64,000 nt of DNA from Clostridiales bacterium (lineage in GTDB: Bacteria > Bacillota > Clostridia > Oscillospirales > Acutalibacteraceae), in NCBI GenBank assembly GCA_022801595.1, contig JAAWSO010000001.1:154940-218939 (forward strand), written 5' to 3'. The position numbers and the translations under genes were made by a program. Positions 51,740 through 61,309 of the stretch are shown here, one piece after another (the first letter of the stretch is position 1; every line of letters starts with the position of its first letter). The notes beneath the pieces were generated by a model. The model worked only from the letters and a program-made list of their open reading frames with translations, had not been told where the DNA came from and ran no database searches.

Positions 51740-53182
51740 TTACTCACAAGAGGCAGAGGAACGAAGGATTCTTTTCTTTTTCGCATGAACGGCAAAGAAA
51801 GTAGAGAGGCAAGCTACGGTTGCCAGAAGGCCAATGCCAATGCCAATCCATTCGGCCAGTTTAATATCCATACCTCCGAACAGGAACAGGAAGCCCTCTG
51901 GAGCGACAAGGATATAGCAAACCACCACCACAGTCATAAATGCCGCCGGAACCAATGCAATCCAGTAATTGCGTCCTTCATCGGCTAGGTATTTTACTGC
52001 GGCCCATAGGGCGATGGCGGCAAGGGTTTGGTTTGCCCAGCTAAAGTACCGCCAGATGATATCGAAGTTGATGAAGCACAGGGCAATTCCCACGGCAAAC
52101 AAAGGGAGGGCGATGAAGAAGCGGTTTTTCAGTGGTTTTTGGTCAAAGCGCAATGCGTCGGCAATCGCAAGACGGGCGCTGCGGAAGGCTGTGTCACCGC
52201 TGGTAATAGGGCAAGCTACTACACCGATAATGGCAAGCACACCGCCGACAGGTCCCAGAATACCATTGGAGACTTGGTTGACCACAACCGCAGCAGGACC
52301 GGCTTGTCCCAGAGCCTCGATGCTACCAAAGAAGCACATGGCAACCGCCGCCCAGATGAGAGCGACAATTCCCTCGGTAATCATCGCGCCGTAGAAGACC
52401 GAACGGCCTTGGCGTTCATTCCCCATACAGCGGGCCATCATGGGGGATTGCGTGGCATGGAAACCGCTGATGGCGCCGCAGGCAATGGAGATGAACAGAT
52501 AAGGAAAAATGGACTTCCCTTCTGGATGGAAGTTCTGAAAACTGAATTCTGGAATTTGGTATCCTTTTACAAACATTCCAATCCCGATTCCTACTGCCAT
52601 AATCAACAGGGTAACGCCAAAAACCGGATAAATTTTACCGATGATTTTATCAATAGGAAGAAGCGTTGCCAAGATGTAATAGGCGATGATAATACCCAGG
52701 AAAATAAACGAGTTCCAGCCAGTTAGATCGTGGAGGATATCGGCAGGGCTTTTGATAAAGACAACGCCAACCAGAATCAGCAGGAATACGGAAAAGATCC
52801 GCACAAAATTTTTCGGGAATCGACCCAGAGTTTTGCCCACCAGTTCAGCCACGGTTGCGCCGCCAAAGCGGACGGACATCATACCAATTAAGAAGTCGTG
52901 CACCGCACCGCCGAAAATACAGCCGAAGACGATCCAGAAGAAGGCGGCGGGTCCCCACATGGCTCCAGCAATGGCGCCAAAAATCGGACCGGTGCCAGCA
53001 ATATTCAAAAATTGAATCAGGAAAGCTTTTTTAGGCTTTATTTCCACATAATCCACGCCATCCGCCATGGTCTGCACCGGCGTGGGCCGGTTGGGATCAA
53101 TGCGAAATACTTTTTCCGTCAGCCGGCCATACAGGAAATATCCAGCAATCAGCGCAGCGATGGAGAGCAAAAACGTAATCAT
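51740..53182 (-). CDS. cstA: CstA-family carbon starvation/peptide or pyruvate transporter
   Basis: This 480-residue membrane protein has about 13 hydrophobic segments. CstA marks are Ala-Gly-Thr-Gly-Pro-Ile-Phe-Gly-Ala-Ile-Ala-Gly-Ala-Met-Trp-Gly-Pro near residue 65, His-Asp-Phe-Leu-Ile-Gly-Met near 95 and Phe-His-Ala-Thr-Gln-Ser-Pro near 245. E. coli CstA takes up peptides in starvation and its paralogue BtsT takes up pyruvate. The C-terminal extension of those proteins is shorter here. The substrate is uncertain. The start region has AAAGGACATTAG. It is a single leftward gene with an AT-rich promoter region. Confidence 0.92.
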   Translation of the reverse strand: MITFLLSIAALIAGYFLYGRLTEKVFRIDPNRPTPVQTMADGVDYVEIKPKKAFLIQFLNIAGTGPIFGAIAGAMWGPAAFFWIVFGCIFGGAVHDFLIGMMSVRFGGATVAELVGKTLGRFPKNFVRIFSVFLLILVGVVFIKSPADILHDLTGWNSFIFLGIIIAYYILATLLPIDKIIGKIYPVFGVTLLIMAVGIGIGMFVKGYQIPEFSFQNFHPEGKSIFPYLFISIACGAISGFHATQSPMMARCMGNERQGRSVFYGAMITEGIVALIWAAVAMCFFGSIEALGQAGPAAVVVNQVSNGILGPVGGVLAIIGVVACPITSGDTAFRSARLAIADALRFDQKPLKNRFFIALPLFAVGIALCFINFDIIWRYFSWANQTLAAIALWAAVKYLADEGRNYWIALVPAAFMTVVVVCYILVAPEGFLFLFGGMDIKLAEWIGIGIGLLATVACLSTFFAVHAKKKRILRSSASCE

Positions 53183-53429
53183 GCAACTAATGTCCTTTCT
53201 ACAAAAAAATTATTAATTTAGTATGTGTTGAATTAGCGAAACATATAAAAAATAAAAGTTTTCAAGTATGATTCTAGCATAATTTGTGAAGGAATTCAAC
53301 TTTATTTTACAAAATGAATTATTTTCATATAAAATCTACAGGAAAATGACAATATTTTTATTAAAACAGATTGGAATAGTAATGATTAATTTTAGGTTTT
53401 TTCCGTCGCTGGATTTCAGACACTTTTTA

Positions 53430-53458
53430 TTGACAATCCTAGTATTTCCTACTATAAT
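53430..53458 (+). promoter_or_regulatory. Consensus promoter of the alaS leader
   Basis: TTGACA (53430-53435) and TATAAT (53453-53458) are exactly 17 bases apart, a perfect sigma-A promoter. Transcription should start near 53466, just before the T-box. The part 53183-53429 is AT-rich and holds no gene. Confidence 0.9.
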
Positions 53459-53465
53459 GAAACTA

Positions 53466-53731
53466 CGCATTAAGATACCAAATTTGATGATTGCAAATGC
53501 TAGGATGGGAAAAAACGGTAGGATCATCCACTGCAGAGAAGGGTTCCGTTTTTGGCTGAAAGAACCCTGTGGATAACTGCCGTAGGCCAGCCCGGAGCTC
53601 CCCGCGGTGAGCGGCGGCGTAGCCCGCGTTAAGGGAATTTGAGCGGCGCTTGTCATGCTGGCGGCATTGGGCGCAAGTTGGGTGGTACCACGGATTTCTC
53701 CGTCCCATAGTGGGGGAGAAGTCCGTTTTTT
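53466..53731 (+). promoter_or_regulatory. T-box leader (alanine) of alaS
   Basis: The leader has a Stem I apical part with GCAGAGAAGGG and GAAAGAACCC near 53532-53566. A GCC codon (Ala) sits at 53579-53581, where the specifier is expected. The T-box motif GGGTGGTACCACGG is at 53680-53693. The following hairpin ACGGA-TTCTCC with GGAGAA-TCCGT (53690-53726) ends in six T residues. Uncharged tRNA-Ala should allow readthrough into alaS. The specifier reading is less certain than the T-box itself. Confidence 0.9.
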
Positions 53732-53797
53732 GTGTCCTAGCATAGCTGTTCATCAAGATATTTTTTAAGAAGGCATTTGAAGGGGAGAAAGAAAACA

Positions 53798-56428
53798 ATG
53801 CAGTGGACTGGATTAAATGAACTAAGAGAAAAATTTCTTGCTTTTTTTGAGTCAAAGGGGCACCTGCGGCTGCCCAGTTTTTCGCTGATTCCAAACGATG
53901 ACAACAGCCTTTTGCTGATTAATTCCGGTATGGCGCCGATGAAGAAGTATTTTACCGGAGAAGTTACCCCACCCAGCAAGCGGGTGACCACCTGTCAGAA
54001 ATGTATCCGTACCCCGGATATTGAGCGGGTTGGTATTACCGCCCGTCACGGCACTTTTTTTGAAATGCTGGGCAATTTTTCGTTTGGTGATTATTTCAAA
54101 CATGAAGTGACTCAATGGGCTTGGGAATTCTGCACCAAGGTTCTGGAGTTGCCCGTGGATAAATTGTGGGTAACCATTTACCAGGACGATGATGAAAGCT
54201 TTGATATCTGGACGAAAGAGGTGGGGGTATCCCCAGACCGGATTGTCCGCCTGGGCAAAGAGGATAACTTCTGGGAGCACGGCGCAGGTCCTTGCGGTCC
54301 TTGCTCTGAGCTGTATTTTGACCGCGGCGAAAAGTATAGCTGCGGTTCTCCCACCTGCGGAGTAGGTTGCGAGTGCGACCGTTATGTCGAATTCTGGAAT
54401 CTGGTATTTACTCAATTCAGCAACGACGGCAAAGGGAATTATACCTCCCTGGATCATCCGAATATTGATACTGGCATGGGTCTGGAGCGTTTGGCCTGTA
54501 TTATGCAGGGCGTGGACAACCTGTTTTTGGTAGACACAGTGCAGAACATTATGCAGCATATCTGCCGGGTTGCCAATGTGAAGTATGGTGACGATGAAAA
54601 ATCCGACATTTCTCTGCGGGTTATCACCGACCATATCCGCAGCACCACCTTTATGATCGGCGACGGCGTCATGCCATCCAATGAGGGCCGCGGGTATGTG
54701 CTTCGCCGTTTGCTCCGCCGTGCGGCCCGTCATGGCCGTTTGCTGGGGATTCATGATAATTTCCTGGCTGATATTGCCAACACCGTGATTGACGAAAATA
54801 AAAGCGCATATCCCGAGCTGGATGAAAAACGCGCCATGATTATCAAGTTGATCCGGGTGGAGGAAGAAAGCTTCAACCGTACCATTGACCAGGGCATGCA
54901 GCTTCTCACTGCTTTCATCGACCGGGCTGAAAGCAAGATTTTCTCTGGCGCAGAGGCGTTCCGTTTGAACGATACCTACGGATTCCCCATTGACTTGACC
55001 AAGGAAATCCTAGCGGAGCGCGGCATGACGGTGGACGAGGATGAGTTCCAAGCTCTCATGCTGGAGCAACGCGCCCGTGCCCGTGCCGCCCGGAAAAATG
55101 CTGGTGAAGATGCTTGGGAGGGAGAAGGAAATCTGCTGGAAGCTATCCCAGAGACCAAATTCCTTGGCTACGCTACCTTGACTGCGGAAGCCAAGGTTTT
55201 GGCGATTGTGAAGAACGGCGCTTTAGCGGATTCCGCTACCGCCGGCGACGACGTTGTGTTGGTGCTGGATCAAACGCCGTTTTATGCGGAGGGCGGCGGA
55301 CAGGTGGGAGATATTGGCTTAATTGATTCCAAAAATGCTTCCCTCAATATTACCGATACCACGAAACATCAAGGAAACGTTTTCCTGCATTACGCGGAGA
55401 TCAATGCGGGCCAAATCTCGGTGGGCGATGCCGTGTCCGCTCAAGTAAATGAATCCTGCCGCCATAGCATTATGCGGAACCATACCGGAGCTCACCTGCT
55501 CCAGGCAGCCCTGCGGGAAGTGTTGGGAGACCATGTAGAGCAAGCCGGCCAACTGGTGAATATTAAGCAAATCCGCTTTGACTTTACCCATTTCTCCGCA
55601 CTGACTCCAGAGGAGCTGATGCGGATTGAAAAGATTGTGAATAAGGTGATTCTGGAAGCCATTTCCGTGGAAAGCCGGGAAATGCCCATTGAGGAAGCCA
55701 AGAAAATGGGCGCTATGGCGCTGTTTGGCGAGAAGTATGGCGACATTGTCCGGGTTGTGGCGGCAGGGGATTTCTCGAAAGAATTCTGTGGCGGTACTCA
55801 TGTGGACAATACCTCGAAGCTGGGCCTGTTTAAGATTGTTTCCGAAAGCTCGGTAGCCGCCGGTGTGCGCCGGATTGAAGCGGTAACAGGCGAGGGCGTG
55901 ATTCGCATGTTGAATAATGCGGTCGCTTTGATTGACAATACCGCAGTTGCCATGAAGCTGAACAATACCCACGAACTGGCTGCGAAGGCGCAAAGCATGA
56001 CCGATGAGCTGAAAGAAAAAGACCGCCAGATTGCCATGCTCAGCTCCAAGTTGGCCGGTATGGAGATTCAAGGTTTGTTTGAAACAGCCAAGGAAGTGGA
56101 GGGCATTAAGATTGTTTCCGCTCTCTTGTCCGGCACCGAAAGCGACGCACTGCGTACCATGTGCGATAAAGCCCGTGATTTTGCGCCCAATGTTGTGGCG
56201 GTGATCGCTGGCACAAGCAATGGCAAGGCAACCATTGCGGTAGCTTGTGGAAAAAATGCCCAGGAAAAGGGCGCTCATGCCGGAAATATCGTTCGCGCTG
56301 TGGCTAAGATTGCAGGCGGAAATGGCGGCGGCAAGGCGGACAGCGCTATGGCGGGAGCCAAAGATTTAACTATGCTGGATGAAGCGCTGGCCGCCGTGGA
56401 AGGCATCGTATCCGCTATGATTCAGTAA
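53798..56428 (+). CDS. alaS: Alanyl-tRNA synthetase
   Basis: This 876-residue enzyme charges tRNA-Ala. The class II catalytic domain (1-240) has Arg-His-Gly-Thr-Phe-Phe-Glu-Met-Leu-Gly-Asn-Phe-Ser-Phe-Gly-Asp-Tyr-Phe. The editing domain has His-Thr-Gly-Ala-His (about 562) and Cys-Gly-Gly-Thr-His (about 664), the zinc ligands for clearing Ser and Gly. A DHHA1 C-terminal domain ends the protein. A Cys-rich loop near 181-190 is also present. I chose ATG 53798 behind GGGGAG; a frame start seven codons earlier has no ribosome site. It lies behind the alanine T-box. Confidence 0.97.
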   Translation: MQWTGLNELREKFLAFFESKGHLRLPSFSLIPNDDNSLLLINSGMAPMKKYFTGEVTPPSKRVTTCQKCIRTPDIERVGITARHGTFFEMLGNFSFGDYFKHEVTQWAWEFCTKVLELPVDKLWVTIYQDDDESFDIWTKEVGVSPDRIVRLGKEDNFWEHGAGPCGPCSELYFDRGEKYSCGSPTCGVGCECDRYVEFWNLVFTQFSNDGKGNYTSLDHPNIDTGMGLERLACIMQGVDNLFLVDTVQNIMQHICRVANVKYGDDEKSDISLRVITDHIRSTTFMIGDGVMPSNEGRGYVLRRLLRRAARHGRLLGIHDNFLADIANTVIDENKSAYPELDEKRAMIIKLIRVEEESFNRTIDQGMQLLTAFIDRAESKIFSGAEAFRLNDTYGFPIDLTKEILAERGMTVDEDEFQALMLEQRARARAARKNAGEDAWEGEGNLLEAIPETKFLGYATLTAEAKVLAIVKNGALADSATAGDDVVLVLDQTPFYAEGGGQVGDIGLIDSKNASLNITDTTKHQGNVFLHYAEINAGQISVGDAVSAQVNESCRHSIMRNHTGAHLLQAALREVLGDHVEQAGQLVNIKQIRFDFTHFSALTPEELMRIEKIVNKVILEAISVESREMPIEEAKKMGAMALFGEKYGDIVRVVAAGDFSKEFCGGTHVDNTSKLGLFKIVSESSVAAGVRRIEAVTGEGVIRMLNNAVALIDNTAVAMKLNNTHELAAKAQSMTDELKEKDRQIAMLSSKLAGMEIQGLFETAKEVEGIKIVSALLSGTESDALRTMCDKARDFAPNVVAVIAGTSNGKATIAVACGKNAQEKGAHAGNIVRAVAKIAGGNGGGKADSAMAGAKDLTMLDEALAAVEGIVSAMIQ

Positions 56429-56816
56429 GGGCCGGCTCAGGCGGTGAACCGCCTGTTCGCTCGCGCGGGTCGTTCGTCCCTTACTCGGATGAGTGAAAAC
56501 TGGAAACGCTGGTGCTGCCTCGATCTTGTAGGTACTCCCGCTGCTCCCAAAGAGCAAACGGCAAAGTTTTCCCCATTGGTTGTAGGGGTGGGGCAAAGCC
56601 TAAGCCCATTCTCCGCAGCGAACGAAACCCTTAACCTGAGAAAACGGTCAGGAGGGGAGGCCCAATGTTGGGCCTTGGGGAACCCGATCAAGGGATTTCC
56701 TTGCCAGTGAGTTGGCGTTTTGTTGGCGCCAAGCGCCCAGTTCGGCGCTTCCCAAGGAACGAAAGCTTTCTTCGGAATCCATGGTAAGATTGCTTGAATA
56801 GATTGGAGGTTTTTGT
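56429..56816. other. 388-base gap rich in hairpins, possible dispersed repeat or RNA
   Basis: No convincing gene is seen on either strand. Several perfect stems occur: GTAAGGG at the alaS stop with CCCTTAC near 56480, CAGGCGG with CCGCCTG near 56443-56459, AGGCCCAA with TTGGGCCT near 56659-56676, and AAGCGCC with GGCGCTT near 56730-56750. G+C is higher than in other gaps. No T-run terminator stands out. It may be a decayed dispersed intergenic element of this group, or an RNA. Confidence 0.45.
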
Positions 56817-57155
56817 ATGGATTGTATTTTTTGTAAAATTGCCAGGGGCGAAATTCCATCCAATAAGGTGTATGAAGATGACCAGGTTCTTGCCTTTTAC
56901 GATTTGGACCCTCAGGCTCCGGTGCATATTCTGCTGATCCCGAAAGAGCATATTGGGTCGGCGGTGGAGATCACCCCGCAAAACAGCGGTGTGGTCGCCC
57001 ATATTTTTGAAGTGGCGGCCAAGCTGGCCAGAGAACTTCATTTAGAAAATGGGTTCCGTTTGGTGAATAACTGCGGTAAGGATGGTCAGCAGACTGTGCA
57101 GCATCTGCATGTTCACTTGCTGGGAGGACGCTCCATGACTTGGCCGCCAGGCTGA
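56817..57155 (+). CDS. HIT-family nucleotide hydrolase (Hint-like)
   Basis: This 112-residue protein has the histidine triad His-Leu-His-Val-His-Leu-Leu near the C-terminus and the N-terminal Cys-Ile-Phe-Cys-Lys-Ile-Ala pair typical of zinc-containing HIT proteins. Hint proteins cut nucleoside phosphoramidates such as AMP-lysine. The substrate is not known. TTGGAGG lies before ATG 56817. It is 18 bases before comEC, so the two may be cotranscribed. Confidence 0.94.
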   Translation: MDCIFCKIARGEIPSNKVYEDDQVLAFYDLDPQAPVHILLIPKEHIGSAVEITPQNSGVVAHIFEVAAKLARELHLENGFRLVNNCGKDGQQTVQHLHVHLLGGRSMTWPPG

Positions 57156-57173
57156 TTTTCCGGAAAGGATTGA

Positions 57174-59444
57174 GTGGAAATGACACGGCTGTTTGCGTGG
57201 ATTGGGATTCCCTATCTGTTGACGCTGGCAGCCGCTGTTTATTTTGGTGCGGTGATAGCCGGCGTCCTGGGGTGCGCCTGCTTGGTTGGTTTGGGTGTTG
57301 TCCTTTGGTTTCGGCGTTTGCGGGAAATCAAACTTTTTACCGTGGTGTTTTTGGCGTCAGCCGTAGCGCTGGGAAGTTTTTCCCTGGCGGAATCCCAGCT
57401 GGAGCCCAAAGTTTCCGCCTTAGATGGACAAACCGCACTGGTTACGGGACGGCTGTGTGAACTGCCGGTGAAACAGTACAACCGGTTTTATTATGTTCTG
57501 GAAGTGGAGCAGATCAAAACCCAGCAGGGGGATGTGATAACAGGGATTGAAAAAATTCGGCTGTCCACGCAAAATGCCCTTCCCATTGACCTGTATGATA
57601 CCTTAGAGGGCATGGTGGGCTTATCCCGGCCCAGTGGAGGGGACGGTTTTTCCTCTCGCACCTATTATCAATCCAAAGGGATTTCTCTGTTTGGATTCTT
57701 GTATGAATATGATGGATATGGCATTGAGCCGGCCCAGTCTTATCCGCCGTATTATTATGCTTTGCGGATGCGGGAAACGATGTTGGATTCCATCCGCACC
57801 ATGCTGCCGCCGGAACAGGCGGAGTTGTTGGCAGGGGCGCTTCTGGGGCAAACGGATGGTTTGGATGAATCCGTTGCCGATGATTTCCGCACGGTTGGTT
57901 TTTCCCATGTGCTGTCCGTGTCTGGTTTGCATATGGCGATTGTTTCTCAATTACTGCTGGGGATTCTTACTGCTTGCCGGATCTCCAAACGCTTGGCCGG
58001 TGGCTTGACCATGGCCGGGGTGCTGTGTTTCATGGCTTTGACGGGATTTGTTCCGTCGGTTATGCGCAGTGGGATTATGCTGTTGTTTTATTTGGGCAGT
58101 CAAGTGGTGAGGCGCAATGCCGATTCCTTAAATTCGCTGGGGCTGGCGGTGCTGGTTTTAGGAATTGCCAATCCGTATGCGGCGGCAGATACTGGACTGC
58201 TGCTGTCGTTTTCCGCAACATTAGGGCTGTTGCTTTTTCCACCTCTTGCCAAACGGTTCTTTTACCGGAAATTCGGGCGGCGCTTGTTTCGGATTTCCCG
58301 CAAGCCCAGGATGGGATGGATCCGACCGATGGCCCATAAATTTTGGATGGCTTTGGCAGCGACGATGGGAGCGATTCTGTTCACACTCCCCATTACGGTG
58401 CTGTCATTCGGGGAGGTTTCCCTGATCGCCCCTCTTGCCAATTTGCTCCTCATGATACCATCCTCCTTGCTGATTCAAGTGGGATTTGCCGCATCCATTC
58501 TTCACATAACTCCTGTTTTTTCATTTTTGTCCATGCCTCTGGGCATTATCACGGGTTTGTTGGCAAAACTGCTGCGCTGGATGGCACATTTGCTGGCTGA
58601 AATACCATTTGCCAGTGTTCCAGCTTCTTTTGGATTTGTCGGGGTGTGGTTGTCGGCGTCCTTGAGCCTGATGGGGATTGGGGTTCTGTTATTCCGCAGA
58701 AAAATTCCTTTTGCTACTGTGTCCGTTTTATCGGCTATTCTTTTATTATCGAGTATTTTGTCCCATCAAATTTTTCAACAATCCATTACTCGGGTGGCGG
58801 TGTTGGACGTGGGAACGGGAACCTGTGTGGTGGTCAGCAAAAACGGTCATGGGGTATTGCTGGGATGTGAAGGATATAGCAGCGCAGTGGCTGAAAATTA
58901 TCTCAAATCCCAAGGGATTTCCCGGCTGGATGTCATCCAATTAACAGAACATTCCGATGAGGAAATGAACAATGCGGCTCAAGTGGTACAAGCTTTTCCT
59001 ACCGATCAGGTGATCCTGAAACAAGAGGAATATTTGAGCGGGGCATTGCAAAAAGCCCTTGCCGAGCAAAGCTCTGTCCACTATTATCAAGAGGAGAGTG
59101 ATATTTCCCTTTGGGATGGGGGAAAGGTTTTGCTGCGGGGCAGTTATGAGGAGCAGGGGCTCAAACTATCTGTGGATGGCTTGGAGATTCTTTTGGTTAC
59201 GGATCGCTGCCAAGTCACCGATGAATCTTGGTGGGACGCGGATGTGATTGTGGCGGAAGGGCTTCCACAAAAGGGAAGCTTGCTTCAACCGTTTTTCACG
59301 GTTCTTTCTATGGAAGACATCAACCAAGAGGAACTGTCCCAGGAAAATTGGCCGGATGCAGACCGTATTTACACCACCGGAGGCCAAGGGCATCTAATTT
59401 TGGAATGTAGAGGCCGTGAGATCACCATAAGGAGGGAAACATAA
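57174..59444 (+). CDS. comEC: Competence protein ComEC with degenerate metallo-beta-lactamase domain
   Basis: This 756-residue protein has a DUF4131 N-terminal region, the membrane competence domain (Ser-Val-Ser-Gly-Leu-His-Met near residue 247) with many helices, and a C-terminal region from about 540. ComEC is the channel that passes single-stranded DNA into the cell. The C-terminal domain usually has Asp-Val-Gly-Gln-Gly-Asp and His-x-His-x-Asp-His. Here these are Asp-Val-Gly-Thr-Gly-Thr and Thr-Glu-His-Ser-Asp-Glu-Glu (about 588), so the metal site is mostly lost. Start is GTG 57174 or ATG 57180 behind AAAGGA. It is followed without a gap by holA. Confidence 0.9.
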   Translation: MEMTRLFAWIGIPYLLTLAAAVYFGAVIAGVLGCACLVGLGVVLWFRRLREIKLFTVVFLASAVALGSFSLAESQLEPKVSALDGQTALVTGRLCELPVKQYNRFYYVLEVEQIKTQQGDVITGIEKIRLSTQNALPIDLYDTLEGMVGLSRPSGGDGFSSRTYYQSKGISLFGFLYEYDGYGIEPAQSYPPYYYALRMRETMLDSIRTMLPPEQAELLAGALLGQTDGLDESVADDFRTVGFSHVLSVSGLHMAIVSQLLLGILTACRISKRLAGGLTMAGVLCFMALTGFVPSVMRSGIMLLFYLGSQVVRRNADSLNSLGLAVLVLGIANPYAAADTGLLLSFSATLGLLLFPPLAKRFFYRKFGRRLFRISRKPRMGWIRPMAHKFWMALAATMGAILFTLPITVLSFGEVSLIAPLANLLLMIPSSLLIQVGFAASILHITPVFSFLSMPLGIITGLLAKLLRWMAHLLAEIPFASVPASFGFVGVWLSASLSLMGIGVLLFRRKIPFATVSVLSAILLLSSILSHQIFQQSITRVAVLDVGTGTCVVVSKNGHGVLLGCEGYSSAVAENYLKSQGISRLDVIQLTEHSDEEMNNAAQVVQAFPTDQVILKQEEYLSGALQKALAEQSSVHYYQEESDISLWDGGKVLLRGSYEEQGLKLSVDGLEILLVTDRCQVTDESWWDADVIVAEGLPQKGSLLQPFFTVLSMEDINQEELSQENWPDADRIYTTGGQGHLILECRGREITIRRET

Positions 59445-60497
59445 ATGCCAGAGCAAACAGAACAAGCGTTGAAAAAACAAATGGAGCAACAAGAATTTTC
59501 TAAGGCCTACGTGCTGTATGGGGAGGAAACATTTCTCTTATCCAAGGCGGCCCGGAAACTGATGGATGCCATTGCTGGGGACCATTTTCCAGATTTTAAT
59601 TTACAGAAGTTTGATGGAATGACTACCTCCGTGGATCAGATTGCGGTGGCGGCAGAAGCCTTGCCCTTTCTGGCAGAGCGTAAATGTGTGGCCGTCAGTG
59701 ATTTCAATGTGGAAACCCGCAGTCATCAGGAAGTCAAGAAATTGTTGGAGATCATGGAGGATGCACCGGAATCTACGGTGTTTGTTTTCTATCTGCCATC
59801 GATATCGTTGGACTACAAAAAGTCCGCCAAGTGGAAAAGTTTTTATGGAGCTGCGAACCGTTGGGCGGCTATGGTGGAGTTTGGGCTGAGAACCAAGCCG
59901 GATCTGGAAAAACTGCTTTCCGCTGCTGCTGGGAAACGAGGCTGTCAGCTTTCCAGGGTTAATGCCGGAAAGATCATTGACCAGTGTGGAAACGATCTGC
60001 ACACCTTATACCACGAGCTGGAAAAGGTGTGCGCCTTTGTGAAGGAAGGAGAAATTACCCGTCAGCATATCGAGCAAATGGTCACCAAGAATCTGGAAAC
60101 GACTGTGTTTTTGTTGTCCAAGGCATTGGTGGCAGGCAATTATGAAAAGGCCTATGAGCTTCTGGATCTACTGTTTGGACAAAATGAGGAGCCAGTCAGC
60201 ATTTTGGCGGTGCTTTCCTCTGCTTACGTAGATATGTACCGGGTGCGGGCGGCATTACAAAGCGGACAGCCGGTTTTCGAGCTGGCCAAAACATTTGATT
60301 ACAAGGGAAAAGAGTTCCGGCTGCGCAATGCGGAGCGGGATGGGGCAGGAATGTCCACGGAAATGCTGCGGGAAAGTCTGGATGCTTTGCTTCAGACCGA
60401 TGTGGCGTTAAAGAGCACCCGGACAGATAACCGGCTGTGGATGGAGGAATTGATCGCCCGTCTGCTGCTCATTTCCCAAAAGGAGCGAATGGGTTGA
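59445..60497 (+). CDS. holA: DNA polymerase III delta subunit
   Basis: This 350-residue clamp-loader subunit opens the beta clamp on DNA. It has Tyr-Val-Leu-Tyr-Gly-Glu-Glu-Thr-Phe-Leu-Leu near residue 22, a RecQ-like domain and C-terminal helices, in the usual length. The start codon follows the comEC stop directly and has AAGGAGGG inside comEC. Its TGA overlaps the TTG start of rnmV. The order comEC-holA is very common in Firmicutes. Confidence 0.94.
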   Translation: MPEQTEQALKKQMEQQEFSKAYVLYGEETFLLSKAARKLMDAIAGDHFPDFNLQKFDGMTTSVDQIAVAAEALPFLAERKCVAVSDFNVETRSHQEVKKLLEIMEDAPESTVFVFYLPSISLDYKKSAKWKSFYGAANRWAAMVEFGLRTKPDLEKLLSAAAGKRGCQLSRVNAGKIIDQCGNDLHTLYHELEKVCAFVKEGEITRQHIEQMVTKNLETTVFLLSKALVAGNYEKAYELLDLLFGQNEEPVSILAVLSSAYVDMYRVRAALQSGQPVFELAKTFDYKGKEFRLRNAERDGAGMSTEMLRESLDALLQTDVALKSTRTDNRLWMEELIARLLLISQKERMG

Positions 60498-61135
60498 TTC
60501 GAGTGAAGGAAGCGATTATTGTAGAGGGGAAGTACGACAAAGTCAAGCTTTCTTCCCTAATTGATGGATTGATCTTAGAAACCCGGGGATTCGGAATTTT
60601 CAAGGATAAGCGTCAAATGGAGCTTATCCGCAAGCTGGCGGATACTCGAGGGATCATCATTTTTACGGATAGCGACGCCGCGGGATTTGTGATCCGGGGG
60701 CATTTGAATAGCTCCATTGATAACAGCAAAATCAAGCATGCCTATATCCCAGACGTATTTGGTAAGGAAAAGCGTAAGGAGAAGGCTTCCAAGGAAGGAA
60801 AACTGGGGGTGGAAGGTGTGGATGCCGCTTTGATTTTAGAAGCGTTGACCCGTGCTGGTGCCACTGTTTTGGGGAACGAAACAACCTCTGAGACAGTATC
60901 GGTGCCCCCGGACTCCAGGATTACCAAGGCGGATTTGTTTGCCTGGGGCCTTTCTGGAGGCGAAGGGAGCAGTGAGCGCCGGAGGCTGCTGTTGGACTGC
61001 TTGAAGCTGCCGGAGCATCTGGCGCCCAATTCGCTGGTAAAGGTGTTAAACAGCATGTTTACCAGGGAGGATTTTGAGAATTTGATTCAAAAATTGTTCT
61101 CCGAGAAAGAGGGAGAAAAGGAAAGAAACTTTTGA
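60494..61135 (+). CDS. rnmV: Ribonuclease M5
   Basis: This 213-residue Toprim nuclease trims the 5S rRNA precursor. The Toprim motifs are Ile-Ile-Val-Glu-Gly-Lys-Tyr-Asp-Lys at the start and Ile-Ile-Phe-Thr-Asp-Ser-Asp-Ala-Ala-Gly near residue 56. A C-terminal DUF4093 domain has Gly-Leu-Ser-Gly-Gly-x-Gly-Ser-Ser-x-Arg-Arg. The first part of the frame overlaps holA; TTG 60494 has AAGGAG eight bases upstream and forms a TTGA overlap with the holA stop. It is the last gene before tRNA-Leu. Confidence 0.93.
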   Translation: MIRVKEAIIVEGKYDKVKLSSLIDGLILETRGFGIFKDKRQMELIRKLADTRGIIIFTDSDAAGFVIRGHLNSSIDNSKIKHAYIPDVFGKEKRKEKASKEGKLGVEGVDAALILEALTRAGATVLGNETTSETVSVPPDSRITKADLFAWGLSGGEGSSERRRLLLDCLKLPEHLAPNSLVKVLNSMFTREDFENLIQKLFSEKEGEKERNF

Positions 61136-61143
61136 AAAAAGCC

Positions 61144-61172
61144 TTGACAGAAATTCGATTTGATGGTAATAT
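61144..61172 (+). promoter_or_regulatory. Promoter of tRNA-Leu
   Basis: TTGACA (61144-61149) and TAATAT (61167-61172) are 17 bases apart, about 50 bases before the tRNA and nine bases after the rnmV stop. Confidence 0.8.
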
Positions 61173-61224
61173 ATAACACGTTGAGCCAAGACAGAAACTG
61201 TTTTGATCACAATAAATCGAATTC

Positions 61225-61309
61225 GCGGCAGTGCTGGAACTGGCAGACAGGCACGTTTGAGGGGCGTGTGTTGTATGACGTATGGGTTCAAGTCCCATTT
61301 GCCGCACCA
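61225..61309 (+). tRNA. tRNA-Leu (anticodon GAG)
   Basis: This 85-nt class II tRNA has a 7-bp acceptor stem (GCGGCAG with TTGCCGC), an encoded CCA, a long variable arm and the T-loop TTCAAGT. The anticodon stem CACGT/GCGTG encloses TTGAGGG, giving GAG (61259-61261), which reads leucine codons CUU and CUC. Confidence 0.96.

Noticed and set aside
55319..56278. Minus-strand frame of 319 codons opposite alaS
   Set aside because: Antisense to a conserved synthetase, His/Gly/Asn-rich in the way of shadow frames, no ribosome site.
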